A stretch of 64,000 bases of DNA from Serratia fonticola (GCF_006715025.1 NZ_VFMK01000001.1:2914001-2978000); one strand, 5' to 3'; shown: positions 41,955 through 52,136, counted from the first letter of the stretch. The notes: generated from the letters alone by a model not told the origin. Numbers and translations: made by a program.

Positions 41955-42362
41955 TTACAGCAGGAAATCGTCCAGAGATTTACCTTGCTCTTCGATAGCT
42001 TTTTTAATCACAGCCGGAGTACGGCCCTGGCCGGTCCAGGTTTTCATTTCGCCGTTTTCGTCTTTATATTGGTATTTAGCAGGACGTGCAGCACGTTTTG
42101 CTTTACCCGCGGCTTTAGTTGCAGCCATAGTTTGCAACAGTTCGTTTGGATCAATACCGTCTGCAATCAGCATTTCACGATATTGCTGCAGTTTACGGGT
42201 ACGTTCTTCAATTTCTGCCTGAGCCTGGCTGTCTTCTTCGCGACGTTCGTTAACAACAACTTCCAGTTTCTCAAGCATCTCTTCCAACGTTTCCAGGCTG
42301 CATTCTCTTGCCTGTGCACGAAGAGTACGGATGTTGTTCAAAATCTTTAATGCTTCGCTCAT
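41955..42362 (-). CDS. hns: Nucleoid-associated silencer H-NS
   Basis: A 135-residue protein that binds curved AT-rich DNA, silences horizontally acquired genes and shapes the nucleoid. The N-terminal oligomerisation helices and coiled coil span about residues 1-83 (MSEALKILNNIRTLRAQARE). A Lys/Ala-rich linker (ATKAAGKAKRAARPAK) leads to the DNA-binding domain with the AT-hook-like motif TWTGQGRTPAVIKKAI near residue 110. It is monocistronic with its own terminator, and in the E. coli position between galU and tdk. Confidence 0.98.
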   Translation of the reverse strand: MSEALKILNNIRTLRAQARECSLETLEEMLEKLEVVVNERREEDSQAQAEIEERTRKLQQYREMLIADGIDPNELLQTMAATKAAGKAKRAARPAKYQYKDENGEMKTWTGQGRTPAVIKKAIEEQGKSLDDFLL

Positions 42363-43067
42363 TGTCCTAGTCTCAAATTATATTAGTGGGGGGCGTCGGG
42401 ATAATAATAGAGTGCTCTTTTCTTTTCTGCAATAGCCAAATTGGAAAGAGTCACTAAATTTACCTTTAAAAATACCGATATTGAGAACTGTCCGACTAAT
42501 AACACCAGTGAATCGAACTATTACTCTACATGTTTCGAAGCTAAATTTTCAACAGCCAAGGTCATGTTTGTCGAGTTTCAAGACATTTTGTTAGCCCGTT
42601 TTAATTATGTTCTATAACAGTATGACGATGGTTTTGCGGCCTTAATCCCTGAACAGGAAGGGCTGGCATTGTAAAAATGGGGGTATATGGGAAAGATAAC
42701 GTCCGGCATGGCCAAGTCGTTAAAGGTTTCAATTAACATTGCTTCCCCTTGGCTATGACCGCATTAAATAGCCTTTGCGCCATGTCTATCACCTTGGGCT
42801 TTGCGGGTTCACTGGGGATATCCACATAACCATTAATGAGTTAGGTTAATCATTAGCATTAATTAATTATCATGCCAAAAGTAAGCGCCATGTAAATAGA
42901 TGTAAAAATGGGCAACCGAGCGATACCTTGTTTCATTTGAAAGCCTGGTTATTTACTAACATGCTGATAATGTGTGGCTTACAGGCTGAGTCTACGTGAG
43001 GGATATGCTACACTGTCCCTCTGCAACCTTGACTGAATATATCTTATACCACTGGAGTCGCAGCCTC
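42363..43067. other. 705-nt divergent intergenic region hns / tdk
   Basis: AT-rich sequence with no supported ORF or RNA gene. It must hold the hns and tdk promoters. A cold-box or Fis site, known for E. coli hns, could not be placed with confidence. Confidence 0.6.
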
Positions 43068-43652
43068 ATGGCTCAACTTTATTTTTATTACTCCGCTATG
43101 AATGCGGGAAAATCCACAGCGTTATTACAATCTTCATATAATTATCAAGAACGTGGTATGCGTACGCTGGTGTTTACTGCTGAGATTGATCATCGTTTCG
43201 GTGTTGGCAAGGTAAGTTCTCGCATCGGGCTCTCTTCGCAAGCTCAGCTCTATAATAATCAGACCCAGCTGTATGCAATGATTAATCAAGAGCATCAACA
43301 GCAACCGGTGCATTGTGTCCTGGTGGACGAAAGTCAGTTTCTGACCAAAGAGCAGGTGGAAGATCTTTGTGAGGTTGTTGATCAACTGGATATCCCCGTG
43401 TTGTGTTACGGCTTACGTACGGACTTTCTTGGACAACTGTTCGTCGGTAGCCATCATCTGCTGGCGTGGGCAGATAAGCTGGTTGAACTGAAAACGATTT
43501 GCCATTGTGGTCGCAAAGCCAATATGGTTTTGCGCCTGGGAGAAGATGGTAAGGCGATGCATGCTGGGGAGCAGGTGGTTATTGGCGGCAATGAAAGCTA
43601 TGTGTCGGTATGCCGCAAGCATTATAAAGAAGCGATAAAGCCACTGGGATAA
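43068..43652 (+). CDS. tdk: Thymidine kinase
   Basis: A 194-residue type II thymidine kinase phosphorylating thymidine to dTMP. It has the P-loop YYSAMNAGKSTALLQ (residues 7-21), the catalytic Glu in VLVDESQFLTKEQVEDL near residue 88, and two zinc cysteine pairs (CHCG and VCRKHY). I start at ATG 43068 (TGGAG upstream), since the 24-residue extension from 42996 is not conserved. Divergent from hns. Confidence 0.96.
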   Translation: MAQLYFYYSAMNAGKSTALLQSSYNYQERGMRTLVFTAEIDHRFGVGKVSSRIGLSSQAQLYNNQTQLYAMINQEHQQQPVHCVLVDESQFLTKEQVEDLCEVVDQLDIPVLCYGLRTDFLGQLFVGSHHLLAWADKLVELKTICHCGRKANMVLRLGEDGKAMHAGEQVVIGGNESYVSVCRKHYKEAIKPLG

Positions 43653-43658
43653 TAACAG

Positions 43659-43695
43659 GCCAGAAGCGCCTCAGCGGGTTTCTGGCGTGTTTTTG
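43659..43695 (+). terminator. tdk terminator
   Basis: GCCAGAA (43659-43665) and TTCTGGC (43680-43686) enclose a shorter inner stem (GCGCCTCAGCGG) and are followed by GTGTTTTTG. Confidence 0.6.
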
Positions 43696-44044
43696 TAAAA
43701 TACCTTGTATTGATACCTGTATTTCTTGTTAGTCCCCCTAATGCCGAAAGAAACGCCTTGAACTAAGTATAAAAACCTTTCGGTGGTTTTAGGCGAGGTG
43801 AACAAGGCGTGAATCGCAGTTGGGCCTGCGGGGAGGCACTTCGCGGCGGCCAGAATCGGGCGTGGTCACGGCTGTTTAAGAGGGCAACGCTTGTTTAGCA
43901 ACCGCAATATCGAGTGACTATCAGATAACATCAGTAACGCCAGAGGGTAGGGAGAGCCGGTTGCAGGGGCATTACGACGTCAACTGCCTGCTATGCCTGT
44001 CTTGCCTATCCCAGATTAATAACAGCGTTACCATCACCCCAAAA
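43696..44044. other. 349-nt intergenic region tdk / adhE
   Basis: No supported gene. It contains a nested hairpin at 43753-43810 (outer ACGCCTTG/CAAGGCGT, inner AAAACC/GGTTTT) and otherwise GC-richer unique sequence that I cannot assign. Confidence 0.5.
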
Positions 44045-44068
44045 AAAACCCGCTTTTCAGCGGGTTTT
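44045..44068. terminator. adhE terminator
   Basis: AAAACCCGC (44045-44053) and GCGGGTTTT (44060-44068). A-tract and T-tract flanks make it usable in both directions; it lies 20 nt past the adhE stop. Confidence 0.85.
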
Positions 44069-44087
44069 TTGTTATTTCACAGAAGGG

Positions 44088-46760
44088 TTACTTCTTGGAC
44101 TTTTTTTCCGCTTTGGCCGCAACAGGTGCTGCTACCTCGGCTGCTTCTGTAACTTCGCTGAATTCGCGACCATAGAAGGTATCCAGCATGATTTGCTTGA
44201 GTTCTGCAATCAGTGGATAGCGCGGGTTGGCTCCCGTACATTGGTCATCAAACGCGTCTTCGGACAGTTTGTCGACCTTCGCAAGGAAGTCGGCTTCTTG
44301 CACACCGGCTTCACGGATTGAAGCAGGGATACCCAGCTCTGCTTTGATCTCGTCCAGCCATTTCAGCAGTTTTTCGATCTTCTGAGCCGTGCGGTCACCA
44401 GCAGCACTCAGGCCCAGGTGATCAGCGATCTCTGCGTAGCGACGACGAGCTTGCGGACGGTCATACTGACTGAATGCTGTCTGCTTGGTCGGGTTGTCGT
44501 TGGCGTTATAACGGATAACGTTAGAGATCAACATGGCGTTAGCCAGACCGTGTGGAATGTGGAACTCAGAACCCAACTTGTGGGCCATTGAGTGACACAC
44601 ACCCAGGAAGGCGTTGGCAAACGCGATACCAGCAATAGTTGCCGCGTTGTGTACACGCTCACGAGCTACTGGGTTCTTCGCGCCTTCTTTATAGCTGGCT
44701 GGCAGATATTCTTTCAGTAATTTCAGGGCTTGCAGCGCCTGGCCGTCTGAATATTCGTTTGCCAGCACGGAAACGTAAGCTTCCAGGGCGTGAGTGACTG
44801 CATCCAGGCCGCCAAATGCGCACAGAGATTTTGGCATGTTCATCACCAGGTTGGCATCGACAATCGCCATATCCGGGGTCAGAGCATAGTCCGCCAATGG
44901 GTATTTCTGGCCGGTAGCGTCATCGGTAACAACCGCAAATGGTGTTACTTCTGAACCGGTACCTGAAGTGGTGGTGACGGCGATCATCTTCGCTTTCACG
45001 CCCATTTTCGGGAACTTGTAGATACGTTTACGGATGTCCATAAAGCGCAGAGCCAAGTCTTCGAAATGCGTTTCAGGATGTTCGTACAGCACCCACATGA
45101 TCTTCGCCGCATCCATTGGTGAACCACCGCCAAGTGCGATAATCACGTCAGGCTTGAAGGAGTTCATCTGATCGGCACCTTTACGAACGATGCTCAGCGT
45201 TGGGTCAGCTTCGACTTCAAAGAACACTTCAGTTTCAATACCGTGCGATTTCAGAACCTTGGTGATCTGATCGGCATAGCCGTTATTGAACAGATAGCGG
45301 TCGGTAACGATAAAGGCGCGTTTAGCCCCATCGGTAGCCACTTCTTCCAGCGCGATTGGCAGAGAGCCACGGCGGAAGTAGATTGATTTAGGAAGTTTGT
45401 GCCACAACATGTTTTCTGCTCGCTTCGCTACAGTTTTCTTGTTGATCAAGTGTTTTGGACCGACGTTTTCAGAGATGGAGTTACCACCCCATGAACCGCA
45501 GCCCAGCGTCAGTGACGGAGCGAGTTTAAAGTTATACAGGTCACCGATACCCCCCTGAGAAGCCGGGGTGTTAATCAGGATACGTGCAGTTTTCATTTTG
45601 TCGCCGAAATACTCGACACGCTGAGTCTGGTTGTCCTGATCGGTATACAGACAAGAAGTGTGACCGATGCCGCCCATGGCAACCAGTTTCTCTGCTTTGC
45701 TCACGGCGTCTTCGAAGTCTTTTGCACGGTACATCGCCAGGGTAGGCGACAGTTTTTCGTGTGCAAACGGTTCAGACTCATCAACCAGCTTCACCTCACC
45801 GATCAGGATCTTGGTATTGGCTGGCACTTTGATACCGGCCATTTCGGCGATTTTCGGCGCGGATTGCCCGACGATAGCGGCGTTCAGGCCACCGTTTTTC
45901 AGGATGATGTCTTGAACGGCTTTCAGTTCTTTCCCCTGCAGCATATAGCCACCGTGGGAAGAGAAACGCTCACGAACGGCATCGTATACAGAGTCAACGA
46001 CGATCACGGACTGTTCAGACGCACAGATAACACCGCTGTCGAAGGTTTTTGACATCAGGATTGACGCGACAACACGTTTAATGTCGGCGGTTTCATCCAC
46101 CACAACCGGCGTGTTACCAGCACCCACACCGATAGCGGGTTTACCTGAACTGTATGCTGCTTTAACCATACCTGGGCCACCGGTTGCCAGGATCAGGTTA
46201 ATGTCTGGGTGGTGCATCAACTGGTTGGACAATTCGACCGACGGCTGGTCAATCCAACCCACGATGTCTTTCGGCGCGCCAGCAGCGATAGCAGCCTGCA
46301 GCACGATGTCTGCGGCTTTGTTGGTGGCGTTCTTCGCACGCGGGTGCGGGGAGAAAATGATACCGTTACGTGTCTTCAGGCTGATCAGCGCTTTGAAGAT
46401 GGCTGTAGAAGTTGGGTTGGTGGTGGGTACGATACCGCAAATCAGGCCAATCGGCTCTGCAATCGTGATGGTACCGAAAGTATCGTCTTCGGAGAGGATA
46501 CCGCAGGTCTTTTCATCTTTATAAGCGTTATAGATATATTCGGAAGCGAAGTGGTTTTTGATAACCTTGTCTTCAACGATACCCATACCGGACTCTTCGA
46601 CGGCCATTTTAGCCAGGGGAATACGGGCATCGGCAGCGGCGAGGGCAGCGGCGCGGAAGATCTTATCAACTTGCTCTTGTGAGAAGTTGGCATACTCACG
46701 CTGGGCTTTTTTGACACGCGCTACTAGCTCGTTCAGTTCAGCGACATTCGTTACAGCCAT
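44088..46760 (-). CDS. adhE: Bifunctional acetaldehyde-CoA/alcohol dehydrogenase AdhE
   Basis: An 890-residue fusion enzyme reducing acetyl-CoA to ethanol with two NADH in fermentation, and forming filaments called spirosomes. The N-terminal aldehyde dehydrogenase domain (about residues 1-440) has its catalytic cysteine in TFDSGVICASEQSVIVVD near residue 246. The C-terminal iron-dependent alcohol dehydrogenase domain (about 450-870) has IIALGGGSPMDAAKIMWVLY and the metal-site HSMAHKLGSEFHIPHGLANA. The tail is Ala/Lys-rich. AGGAGA precedes the start; the 5' region is long. Confidence 0.98.
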   Translation of the reverse strand: MAVTNVAELNELVARVKKAQREYANFSQEQVDKIFRAAALAAADARIPLAKMAVEESGMGIVEDKVIKNHFASEYIYNAYKDEKTCGILSEDDTFGTITIAEPIGLICGIVPTTNPTSTAIFKALISLKTRNGIIFSPHPRAKNATNKAADIVLQAAIAAGAPKDIVGWIDQPSVELSNQLMHHPDINLILATGGPGMVKAAYSSGKPAIGVGAGNTPVVVDETADIKRVVASILMSKTFDSGVICASEQSVIVVDSVYDAVRERFSSHGGYMLQGKELKAVQDIILKNGGLNAAIVGQSAPKIAEMAGIKVPANTKILIGEVKLVDESEPFAHEKLSPTLAMYRAKDFEDAVSKAEKLVAMGGIGHTSCLYTDQDNQTQRVEYFGDKMKTARILINTPASQGGIGDLYNFKLAPSLTLGCGSWGGNSISENVGPKHLINKKTVAKRAENMLWHKLPKSIYFRRGSLPIALEEVATDGAKRAFIVTDRYLFNNGYADQITKVLKSHGIETEVFFEVEADPTLSIVRKGADQMNSFKPDVIIALGGGSPMDAAKIMWVLYEHPETHFEDLALRFMDIRKRIYKFPKMGVKAKMIAVTTTSGTGSEVTPFAVVTDDATGQKYPLADYALTPDMAIVDANLVMNMPKSLCAFGGLDAVTHALEAYVSVLANEYSDGQALQALKLLKEYLPASYKEGAKNPVARERVHNAATIAGIAFANAFLGVCHSMAHKLGSEFHIPHGLANAMLISNVIRYNANDNPTKQTAFSQYDRPQARRRYAEIADHLGLSAAGDRTAQKIEKLLKWLDEIKAELGIPASIREAGVQEADFLAKVDKLSEDAFDDQCTGANPRYPLIAELKQIMLDTFYGREFSEVTEAAEVAAPVAAKAEKKSKK

Positions 46761-47293
46761 AATGCTCTCCTGATAAATGTTAAACTCTTTCAGTAAATAA
46801 GCCGTGCGAGCAACTAGTATAGACAGATGGCAAGAAGGCGTCTGTTAAAAGACAAGCGTTTCCCCACATTTAGCGACTCATGCTGCTGATTTACTTAAAG
46901 AGCTTTACCAAGCGCGAGATTGGTAGCAGACAAAAAGTGTGGAACAAGAAACCCCAGGTGCTCTATCAGGAACTTGCTCTGTCTTTTGACTACGGCTAAG
47001 AGCTTAACTATTCCTGAGTAGTTGTTTTGTGACATACATCATAAAAATCGCAAGCTGACACCATTCAGCTATTATTTGTTGAGAGTAATTATCAACAACT
47101 GAGGTGCTATTGCAGATTTGACACGTAAAACAGCAATGCCTAAACACAATGTTAACAGTGGGCAATTGTTTTGTAACATAATGTCGGGGTAGGGAAAAAT
47201 GCTGCTTGAGTGGATGGATTAGCTAGCGCAATTCTATTACATTAGCGCGCATCGGCGGTGTCTCTTTTTACAGCTTTTTATGCGGAGTTTTTC
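46761..47293. other. 533-nt divergent promoter region adhE / ychE
   Basis: AT-rich with no supported ORF. In E. coli adhE has a long regulated leader with Cra, Fis and NarL control; those sites are not clear enough to call here. The part 47258-47293 is an alternative, longer ychE start. Confidence 0.55.
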
Positions 47294-47938
47294 GTGGGCC
47301 AATCTCTGTTGGATTTTTCCGGCTACATCAAGTTCTTTGTTGGCTTGTTTGCGCTGGTAAACCCTGTCGGCATCCTGCCGGTGTTTATCAGTATGACCAG
47401 CTATCAGGCGGAGGCGGGGCGTAATAAAACCAACCTGACGGCAAACCTGTCGGTAGCGATTATCTTATGGACCTCGTTGTTTCTGGGGGAAGCCATACTG
47501 CGAATGTTCGGTATTTCTATTGACTCTTTCCGTATTGCCGGGGGGATCCTGGTGGTGACCATTGCCATGTCGATGATCAGTGGCAAGTTGGGGGAGGATA
47601 AACAGAACAAGCAGGAAAAATCAGAGAGTGCGATCCGCGAGAGTATAGGGGTTGTTCCCTTGGCGTTACCCTTGATGGCTGGGCCAGGGGCAATCAGTTC
47701 CACCATTGTCTGGAGTTCCCGCTATCACAGTTGGCAGAACCTGTTGGGCTTTACCGTGGCTATTGCCCTGTTTGCCTTTTGTTGCTGGTTATTGTTCCGA
47801 GCAGCGCCGCTGCTGGTGCGTTTGCTGGGGCAAACGGGCATCAACGTGATTACTCGTATCATGGGGCTGTTACTGATGGCTCTGGGGATTGAATTTATTG
47901 TGACCGGAATTAAAGCCATATTCCCAGGCTTGCTATAA
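47294..47938 (+). CDS. ychE: MarC-family membrane protein YchE
   Basis: A 214-residue inner-membrane protein with about six hydrophobic segments, closely matching E. coli YchE (215): YIKFFVGLFALVNPVGILPV, SFRIAGGILVVTIAMSMISG, GVVPLALPLMAGPGAISSTI and ITRIMGLLLMALGIEFIVTG. Function is unknown. I choose GTG 47294 because GCGGAG lies six nt upstream and the length fits; an in-frame GTG at 47258 adds 12 residues. Confidence 0.9.
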   Translation: MGQSLLDFSGYIKFFVGLFALVNPVGILPVFISMTSYQAEAGRNKTNLTANLSVAIILWTSLFLGEAILRMFGISIDSFRIAGGILVVTIAMSMISGKLGEDKQNKQEKSESAIRESIGVVPLALPLMAGPGAISSTIVWSSRYHSWQNLLGFTVAIALFAFCCWLLFRAAPLLVRLLGQTGINVITRIMGLLLMALGIEFIVTGIKAIFPGLL

Positions 47939-48627
47939 ACCTTATCAATGCCGCGGGTAAGCCTGTTCGCGGCTTAAATTATTTTTTAATAATTAAAATT
48001 AGATTTTCATTGCCTTAATAGGGTGCATAAACTGGTTGGTTTTTATTCTATTGCACAGTCTTGTGGCGCAAATCCCATTTTATCGCTTAATAAAACGTCT
48101 GCTTATTATTTCCCGTACTTTTCTTCCCCTTATCCCCTTGTTTTTGCCTTCCCAATGTTAAAACTGCTGTTAAATTAATCACATCATTCTGTAGGGCTTG
48201 TCTCCGTTTCATACAGGTGTTATTAGTGATTAACCACGCATAGGCAGGTGTTTATTCTTTTAATGGTGTTTTTGTTAAATGAATGTTTGTTTTGTGGCGA
48301 TGGGCCGCCGAGAGAGCTTCTGGACTGAGTTGAGCGTGTTATTTTTTGTTTAAAATCAGATTGTTGGGTTTATTGTTGTCGGATGGGGTGAACGTTTAAC
48401 TGCAACGCCTCGGGGCAACAAAAGAGAAATGCTTAACATTTCTGTAAAATTTATTGGCTATGGATTTTTGCTTCTGCTAATTTCCGAGCAACTTCTCAAC
48501 AGGGGAATCTGGTCGTTAGTGTGCTAAGTAGGAATGATTTTTGCTGGTATCCGTCTATTTAGAATTTGTGATAAGCATTTCACAATTATTGCTATGACAT
48601 CCTATTAGGTGAAAGGAGCCCGAAACA
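47939..48627. other. 689-nt region between ychE and oppA1
   Basis: No ORF supported. A ychE terminator-like hairpin, GCCGCG (47950-47955) with CGCGGC (47968-47973) then TTAAATTATTTTTT, lies at its left end. The rest is AT-rich and should contain the opp promoter and a long leader; AGGAG at 48613-48618 is the oppA1 ribosome site. Confidence 0.6.
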
Positions 48628-50265
48628 ATGCAACAAGCAACGAAGCGCCAATCCTTGGCCGTTATCATGGCCGCCTCGCTGGGGTTTTCTACCTGCAATG
48701 CAACTTTGGCGGCAGATGTGCCAGCTGGCGTAAAACTGGCAGCGCAACAAAGCATCGTGATAAACAACGGTTCAGAAGTGGCTTCGTTGGATCCGCATAA
48801 AGTTGAAGGGGTTCCGGAAAGCAATATTATCCTTAATCTGCTGGAGGGGTTGGTCAGCACCGATGCCAACGGCCATCTTGTACCCGCCGTGGCAGAGCGT
48901 TGGGAAAACAACGGCTACCAAAGCTGGTTGTTCCATCTGCGAAAAGAGGCGGTATGGAGTGATGGTTCGCCGGTTACCGCACAGGATTTCGTCTACAGTT
49001 GGCAACGCCTGGCAGATCCAAAAACGGGCTCGCCGTATGCCAGCTACCTGCAGTACGCCAAGATTGAGAATATTGACGCTATCCTGGCGGGTAAAAAATC
49101 CCCACAGTCACTTGGCGTTAGCGCTGTTGATGACAAAACGCTGAAAGTGACGTTGAGTGAACCTGTCCCTTATTTTGTCAATATGCTTTCGCACACCTCA
49201 ATGAAGCCGTTAAAACAGTCCGTCGTCGAAAAGTATGGTGACAAGTGGACGTTGCCGCAAAACTACGTGGGTAATGGGGCTTATCGTTTAAAACAATGGG
49301 TGGTCAATGAACGCATTGTCCTCGAGCGTAGTCCGAGCTATTGGGATAATAAAAAAACGGTGATCGAGCAGGCTACCTTCCTGCCGCTATCTTCCGAAGT
49401 GAGCGATATCAACCGTTATCGCAGTGGTGAAATCGATATTACCAATAGCGCCATTCCGCCGAATTTGTATGTGAAAATGAAGCGCGAAATCCCGGAACAG
49501 CTACATGTTAATCCTTACCTGTGCACTTTTTACTATGAGATCAATAATCAGCGAGCGCCGTTTACCGATGCTCGTGTACGCACCGCGGTTAAATTGACAC
49601 TGGATCGCGACATCATTGCCAACAAGATCATGGGACAGGGCCAGATCCCGGCCTATGGTTTTACGCCAACCTTTATTGAGGGGGCTGCCTTCACTGCACC
49701 AGAATGGGCAGGATGGACGCAGGAAAAACGCAATGAAACGGCGAAGAAACTGTTGGCAGATGCCGGTTATACGGCGGCAAAACCACTCAAGTTTACCTTG
49801 TTGTATAACACCTCAGATCAGAATAAGCAGCAAGCCATCGCCGCGGCGTCCATGTGGAAGAAAAACCTGGGTGCGGAGGTGACGCTACAAAATCAGGAGT
49901 GGAAGACCTCGCTGCAAAGCAGACATGAAGGGCAGTTTGATGTTGCCCGAGCCACCTGGTGCGGGGACTACAACGAACCGAGTGCGTTTTTAAATATGCT
50001 GCTTTCCCATAGCAGCATTAATACCTTCTTCTACAAAAATCCAGCATTTGATGCACTGATGGCCAGTACGTTGAAAGCGCCAGATGCCGCTGCACGTGCG
50101 GCTATTTATCAGCAGGCTGAAACGATGTTGGATAAGGATTCTGCGCTGGTGCCGGTTTACTATCGGGTCAGTGCGCGTCTGGTTAAACCCACTGTCGGGG
50201 GTTTTACCGGCAAAGATCCGCTTGATTACATCGATGTGAAAAACTTTTATATCATCAAGCCGTAA
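48628..50265 (+). CDS. oppA: Periplasmic oligopeptide-binding protein OppA, copy 1
   Basis: A 545-residue SBP_bac_5 solute-binding protein of the OppABCDF importer. The signal peptide spans about residues 1-28 (ending NATLA before ADVPAG). The mature part has NGSEVASLDPHKVEGVPESN, the family block WSDGSPVTAQDFVYSWQRLA near residue 110, and TWCGDYNEPSAFLNMLLS near the end. It is followed 150 nt later by a paralogue of the same length, so this is a tandem duplication. The two differ throughout, suggesting different peptide preferences; that is inference. Confidence 0.94.
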   Translation: MQQATKRQSLAVIMAASLGFSTCNATLAADVPAGVKLAAQQSIVINNGSEVASLDPHKVEGVPESNIILNLLEGLVSTDANGHLVPAVAERWENNGYQSWLFHLRKEAVWSDGSPVTAQDFVYSWQRLADPKTGSPYASYLQYAKIENIDAILAGKKSPQSLGVSAVDDKTLKVTLSEPVPYFVNMLSHTSMKPLKQSVVEKYGDKWTLPQNYVGNGAYRLKQWVVNERIVLERSPSYWDNKKTVIEQATFLPLSSEVSDINRYRSGEIDITNSAIPPNLYVKMKREIPEQLHVNPYLCTFYYEINNQRAPFTDARVRTAVKLTLDRDIIANKIMGQGQIPAYGFTPTFIEGAAFTAPEWAGWTQEKRNETAKKLLADAGYTAAKPLKFTLLYNTSDQNKQQAIAAASMWKKNLGAEVTLQNQEWKTSLQSRHEGQFDVARATWCGDYNEPSAFLNMLLSHSSINTFFYKNPAFDALMASTLKAPDAAARAAIYQQAETMLDKDSALVPVYYRVSARLVKPTVGGFTGKDPLDYIDVKNFYIIKP

Positions 50266-50415
50266 TGTGGGTATTCCTGGTGCCAACAGGGGCTGGGAAT
50301 ACACAGGAAAGGCTGCGCCGCTTCGTTCCGCGGTGCCTGGCCAAAACAACACCCGGTTAACGGGCAACGCAGATCCCACGACGGGTCTGTGATAATAAAA
50401 ACTGGAGTTTAGACA

Positions 50416-52053
50416 ATGACCAACATCACAAAAAAATCACTGCTGGCGGCAGGCATTATTGCGGCGCTAGGTATTACGGCAACCGGAAGTGCATTTGCGG
50501 CCGATGTGCCTGCAGGGGTGCAGCTGGCGGAGAAACAGGAAATCGTTAAGAACAACGGTTCCGAAGTACAATCTCTTGACCCACATAAAATCGAAGGCGT
50601 GCCAGAAAATAACGTCACCCGCGATCTGATGGAAGGTCTGGCAAACAACAGCCTAGACGGCTCAATCGTTCCGGGGGTAGCAGAAAGCTGGGATAACAAA
50701 GATTTTAAAGTGTGGACTTTCCACCTGCGTAAAGACGCAAAATGGTCAAATGGCCAGCCGGTAACGGCACAGGATTTTGTGTATAGCTGGCAACGTGTGG
50801 TCGACCCGAAAACTGCGTCCCCTTATGCCAGTTACCTGCAGTACGCCCACGTTGAGAACGTGGATGACATCATCGCCGGTAAAAAAGACAAGTCAACGTT
50901 GGGTGTGAAAGCGATTGATGATCATACCTTCCAGGTAACGTTAAGCGAACCGGTTCCGTATCTGGTAGAAATGACCCCGCACTATGCCATGAAGCCGGTG
51001 TATAAAGACGCGGTAGAGAAGTTCGGCGATAAATGGACGCTGCCTGCAAACTACGTCAGCAATGGTGCATACAAACTGAAGGACTGGGTCGTTAACGAAC
51101 GTATCGTGCTGGAACGTAACCCGGAATATTGGGATAACGCCAAAACCATCATTAACAAAGTCACCTTCCTGCCGATCGCTTCAGAAGTCACCGACGTAAA
51201 CCGCTACCGTACCGGTGAAATCGACATGACCTATAACAACATGCCGATTGAGTTGTTCCAGAAGCTGAAAAAAGAGATCCCGCAAGAAGTTCACGTCGAT
51301 CCTTATCTGTGTACTTATTACTATGAAATCAACAACCAGAAGGCCCCGTTCACCGATGCTCGCGTACGTGAAGCACTGAAGCTGGGGATGGATCGTGACA
51401 TTATCGTCAACAAGGTGAAAAACCAGGGCGATTTGCCAGCCTACGGCTTCACTCCTCCTTATACCGATGGAGCCAAACTGACTGCACCTGAGTGGTTCGG
51501 TTGGACCCAGGAAAAACGTAACGAAGAAGCCAAGAAACTGTTGGCCGAAGCGGGGTATGGTCCGAATAAACCGCTGACTTTCTCACTGCTGTATAACACC
51601 TCGGATCTGCATAAGAAACTGGCGATTGCTGCCGCCTCCATCTGGAAGAAAAATCTGGGTGTGGATGTGAAACTGGTGAATCAGGAGTGGAAAACCTTCC
51701 TGGATACCCGCCATCAGGGCACTTATGATGTTTCCCGTGCCGGCTGGTGTGCTGACTATAACGAACCAAGTTCCTTCCTGAACATGATGCTGTCTGATAG
51801 CAGCAGCAACACCCCGCACTATAAGAGTGCGGAATTCGACAAGCTGATGGCAAACGTGCTGACAGCTAAAACCAAAGATGAGCGTGCTGAACTTTACCAG
51901 AAAGCCGAAGTGCAACTGGATAAAGATTCTGCCATCGTTCCTGTCTTTTACTATGTAAATGCCCGGTTGGTGAAACCTTATGTTGGCGGTTACACCGGCA
52001 AAGACCCGCTTGATAACGTGTACGACAAAAACCTGTACATCATCAAGCATTGA
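50416..52053 (+). CDS. oppA: Periplasmic oligopeptide-binding protein OppA, copy 2
   Basis: A 545-residue paralogue and the copy closer to E. coli OppA, starting MTNITKKSLLAAGIIAALGI with signal cleavage after residue 28 (SAFA). It has NGSEVQSLDPHKIEGVPENN, WSNGQPVTAQDFVYSWQRVV and GWCADYNEPSSFLNMMLSDS. It binds peptides of two to five residues and docks on OppBC. A strong hairpin (52062-52087) separates it from oppB, which would let the binding protein be made in excess of the membrane parts. Confidence 0.96.
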   Translation: MTNITKKSLLAAGIIAALGITATGSAFAADVPAGVQLAEKQEIVKNNGSEVQSLDPHKIEGVPENNVTRDLMEGLANNSLDGSIVPGVAESWDNKDFKVWTFHLRKDAKWSNGQPVTAQDFVYSWQRVVDPKTASPYASYLQYAHVENVDDIIAGKKDKSTLGVKAIDDHTFQVTLSEPVPYLVEMTPHYAMKPVYKDAVEKFGDKWTLPANYVSNGAYKLKDWVVNERIVLERNPEYWDNAKTIINKVTFLPIASEVTDVNRYRTGEIDMTYNNMPIELFQKLKKEIPQEVHVDPYLCTYYYEINNQKAPFTDARVREALKLGMDRDIIVNKVKNQGDLPAYGFTPPYTDGAKLTAPEWFGWTQEKRNEEAKKLLAEAGYGPNKPLTFSLLYNTSDLHKKLAIAAASIWKKNLGVDVKLVNQEWKTFLDTRHQGTYDVSRAGWCADYNEPSSFLNMMLSDSSSNTPHYKSAEFDKLMANVLTAKTKDERAELYQKAEVQLDKDSAIVPVFYYVNARLVKPYVGGYTGKDPLDNVYDKNLYIIKH

Positions 52054-52061
52054 TGCGGTAA

Positions 52062-52087
52062 GGGCTGGTGGCTGAGGCCGCCAGCCC
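52062..52087 (+). other. Intercistronic hairpin oppA2-oppB
   Basis: GGGCTGG (52062-52068) and CCAGCCC (52081-52087), extended by an inner GGC/GCC pairing, form a strong stem with no U-tract, typical of message-stabilising or attenuating elements after an abundant binding-protein gene. Confidence 0.65.
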
Positions 52088-52136
52088 ATCTCAAGACTAT
52101 AAGCCGTTATCAGGCTGTAAGCACAGGGTTAGGGCA

